This document shows, in pieces, positions 63,224 to 64,000 of a DNA stretch of 64,000 nt (positions within the stretch are counted from its first letter, which is position 1; each line of letters begins with the position of its first letter). Both the position numbers and the translations under genes were made by a program. The notes below the pieces were generated by a model, which did no database searches, had not been told where the DNA came from, and saw only the letters and a list, made by a program, of their open reading frames with translations. Origin of the DNA: Paragordius varius (taxonomy: Eukaryota; Nematomorpha); contig OZ176051.1 of NCBI GenBank assembly GCA_964247055.1, positions 11,346,001 to 11,410,000 of the forward strand, read 5' to 3'.

Positions 63224-64000
63224 TACTACGAGTCATCTAATCCTTATTTTATTTTTTTTTATTTAAAAACAGCCAACCATAAATTTAAATCACAAATTAT
63301 AATGGTTATTAAATATGTTATTTTAAATTAAGCTTATGATAGTTAATTTCATTTTAATTAAAAGATAGACTAATAAATGTGAAAAGCTAAAATTAGCATT
63401 TAGTACACTTAATTAAAAAACGAATTACACTTTCAAGGAAAGTATTTACTTTAACACCTAATTATTTGGTAATATATATTTCAGTTCCACAGCAAATATA
63501 AACTATGAAAATATTGGACAAATTTAAAAATATACACATGGCTTATCAGGGGCATTACATATAAATATGTAAAAATCATCATCTCAAAGTTTTGGCGCTA
63601 AATTTTAAAATCAAAAGTACCCGAAATTTGGTTTAAATTAAGTGTAAATTATTAAAAGCAGTTTTTAATAATTTATCATTTTATAGCCGTTCCATACAGG
63701 GAGTTAAAATTTGGACCAAACTTAAAAAGCTACTTTTTCTATATATGTTTTTGATGTTAAACAATCATATTAATTTTAAAAATTCTATATTTTAGGGCTG
63801 ATCCGAAACAATACTTTATACAAAAATATAAAGGAGGTTAGGGGTTAAATTTGATGCAATTTATTCAACAGATTTTTTACTATTATGGTATAAAAAAAAT
63901 TTTGGACTATATAAAATTGACATATAATTAGATTTAATCAGATATATTTATTTAATGATTTAAAACCGTAATTTAGTAAAAAACCATCGATTTTTTCCAG
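63224..64000. other. Non-coding stretch at window end
   Basis: Nothing coding is recognised. The sequence ends in TTTTTTCCAG, which could be a splice acceptor just before an exon outside the window. Confidence 0.3.

Overview
The window is very AT-rich nuclear eukaryotic DNA with spliced protein genes, broad non-coding stretches and many old transposable elements. Three genes are recognisable from conserved motifs: a complete GINS3/PSF3 gene (12489-13223, minus), a complete NAXE gene (13391-17676, plus) and an NSRP1-type nuclear speckle splicing regulator (44504-50425, plus). Four further multi-exon genes can be assembled from exons whose reading phases agree across every junction: an Asn/Ser-rich protein (409-2516), a membrane protein with a long tail (3014-5561, minus), a very large Asn/Ser-rich protein with a RUN-like region (28041-39349) and a small Gly/Tyr-rich, probably secreted protein (54492-55626). 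The gene set points to an animal or close relative. GINS3 has three introns of only 18, 23 and 25 nt and NSRP1 has introns of 24 and 36 nt, whereas most other introns are about 150 to 2000 nt. Such tiny introns recall reduced parasitic animals such as dicyemids, but this placement is inference only.

Layout. 0.4-5.6 kb: two convergent genes (plus ends 2516, minus ends 3014), with small TA-flanked inverted-repeat elements between them and in an intron. 5.6-12.5 kb: no host gene, a decayed mariner transposase (minus) and two LINE fragments in opposite orientations. 12.5-17.7 kb: divergent GINS3 and NAXE, start codons 167 bp apart. 17.8-28.0 kb: about 10 kb without a supportable gene. 28.0-39.35 kb: the large RUN-like gene, carrying a non-autonomous hAT element in one intron. 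41.0-43.4 kb: a decayed hAT transposon with an exact 8-bp target duplication. 44.5-50.4 kb: NSRP1, with two copies of a TTAA-ended element and one MITE in its introns. 51.7-53.5 kb: a decayed LINE (minus). 54.5-55.6 kb: the Gly/Tyr-rich gene. 56.2-57.7 kb: a tandem repeat of about 540 bp. 58.7-61.0 kb: a nest of hAT remnants and MITEs. 62.7-63.2 kb: a third TTAA-ended element.

The recognisable genes are housekeeping functions: GINS3 in replication, NAXE in repair of hydrated NAD(P)H, NSRP1 in alternative splicing. They do not form one pathway; the only visible functional coupling is the short shared promoter interval of GINS3 and NAXE. All exon models were derived by eye from GT-AG sites, frame continuity and remembered family motifs; no alignment or database search was run.
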